Positions 13,681 to 14,228 of a stretch of DNA of 14,228 nucleotides are shown in pieces. Location: NCBI GenBank assembly GCA_937894185.1, contig CALCSA010000253.1:1-14228 (forward strand), written 5' to 3'. The translations under genes and the position numbers were made by a program. The stretch comes from an uncultured Clostridia bacterium. Lineage in GTDB: Bacteria; Bacillota; Clostridia; Oscillospirales; Ruminococcaceae. Below the pieces are notes generated by a model that was not told where the DNA came from, searched no databases, and saw only the letters and a program-made list of their open reading frames with translations. Position 1 is the first letter of the stretch. Every line of letters begins with the position of its first letter.

Positions 13681-14228
13681 CGGACAGGAGGTAGAGCGGA
13701 TGGGAACCAAAGGCACCTGGGGCGTCTACGTCCAGCTGGCCATGGGAGCCAACCATTTTTCCGTCCGTCAGGGAGACCAGACCGTCACCGTCTCCATCAC
13801 CCGCCGGGCGGTGCCGGGGGTGCAGCCCATCAGCATCATTACTGCCGGTTCCATGTACCCTGCCGTACAGGGCGGCGTCAAGATCGGGGAAAATCTGGGG
13901 GTAGAGTGTGTAGCTCCCTCCGGCGCAACAGTGACCGCTACCTTTGAGGGCAAGACCGTCACCCTGCAGCAGGTTGCCAACGCAAACTCCGGCGTTCCCG
14001 CCACCTTTAAGGGAGAGATCCCCGTGGGGACCGATTATCCCGCAGGAGTCACCACCAAGGTGGGCAAGGTGAGCTATCAGCTGACCTGGGGCGGCAAAAC
14101 CACCAAGTACCAATCCCAAGGCGATGTGTTTGTGGCAGGATCGGGAAGCTACATCGCCGTTCGGGTGACAGCTTATCAGGGCCTTGTCTACGATGACCCC
14201 AAGATGCCGGGCATCTTCCGGGAAAAGC
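13559..14228 (+). CDS. Surface lipoprotein, C-terminal part after the frameshift, open to the right edge
   Basis: The second frame stays open for 223 codons to the end of the window. It reads SLTFAVNRPEKAITTTLASY, then YIMGTSNPSTPLYFDGQEVE and WGVYVQLAMGANHFSVRQGD, a pattern of short beta strands typical of extracellular Ig-like or wall-binding modules, then a second segment with GENLGVECVAPSGATVTATF and TWGGKTTKYQSQGDVFVAGS. No catalytic motif is reached. Proteins with this N-terminal layout can carry an amidase or similar domain further on, which cannot be checked here. A caller without frameshift correction may start it at ATG 13643. It shares codon style with the N-terminal part, so it is one broken gene rather than two. 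Confidence 0.65.

Noticed and set aside
13580..14119. 179-codon minus-strand frame over the lipoprotein
   Set aside because: Gly/Asp/His-rich shadow; the plus strand gives a coherent secreted protein continuing from a lipoprotein signal.

Overview
The window looks like a chromosomal piece from a Gram-positive anaerobe of the class Clostridia, probably an Oscillospiraceae-type gut bacterium (inference). Supporting signs are strong AGGAGG-type ribosome binding sites, a T-box leader, LTAC/VSAC lipoprotein signals, a LacI-type regulator with a CG-centred operator, and a FlhB-like stand-alone protein of the Bacillus YlqH type. No rRNA, tRNA, CRISPR array, transposase or phage gene was found.

Positions 1-6760 (minus strand) hold one apparent amino-sugar uptake and catabolism operon, read from right to left: a LacI-family regulator; the three subunits of a TRAP transporter (dctP, dctQ, dctM); nagA; a NagB-type deaminase; and a partial LacX/GalM-type aldose 1-epimerase that runs off the left edge. 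A good promoter and a perfect 18-bp palindromic operator lie just before the regulator, so it probably represses itself and the whole operon. A 16-bp perfect hairpin between dctP and dctQ may keep the binding protein more abundant than the membrane subunits. TRAP binding proteins usually recognise carboxylates, so the cargo could be an acidic amino sugar such as a sialic acid, but the kinase, lyase and epimerase steps that would feed NagA are not in view.

Positions 6770-7892 (plus strand) hold a single membrane protein of the CPBP (CAAX protease/bacteriocin-processing) fold in which most catalytic positions are replaced. A bidirectional terminator separates it from the next, convergent unit.

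Positions 7912-9985 (minus strand) hold the most interesting unit: an AMP-forming acyl-CoA ligase preceded by a near-consensus promoter and a complete T-box riboswitch. Its specifier codon reads CUC (leucine) and its UGGU bulge fits a tRNA with discriminator base A, as in tRNA-Leu. A fatty acid-CoA ligase is an unexpected T-box target. The idea I favour is that it activates isovalerate or a related branched acid so that leucine can be made by reductive carboxylation when leucine is scarce.

Positions 10024-12529 (minus strand) hold a FliK-like protein (YlqG type, split by a frameshift), a FlhB C-domain-like protein lacking the NPTH self-cleavage motif, and a CheW adaptor, with no flagellar structural genes beside them. 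A 160-bp nearly palindromic element sits in the 5' leader of this unit.

Positions 12958-14228 (plus strand) hold a small four-cysteine protein and a large surface lipoprotein that is frameshifted in a run of six G and runs off the right edge.
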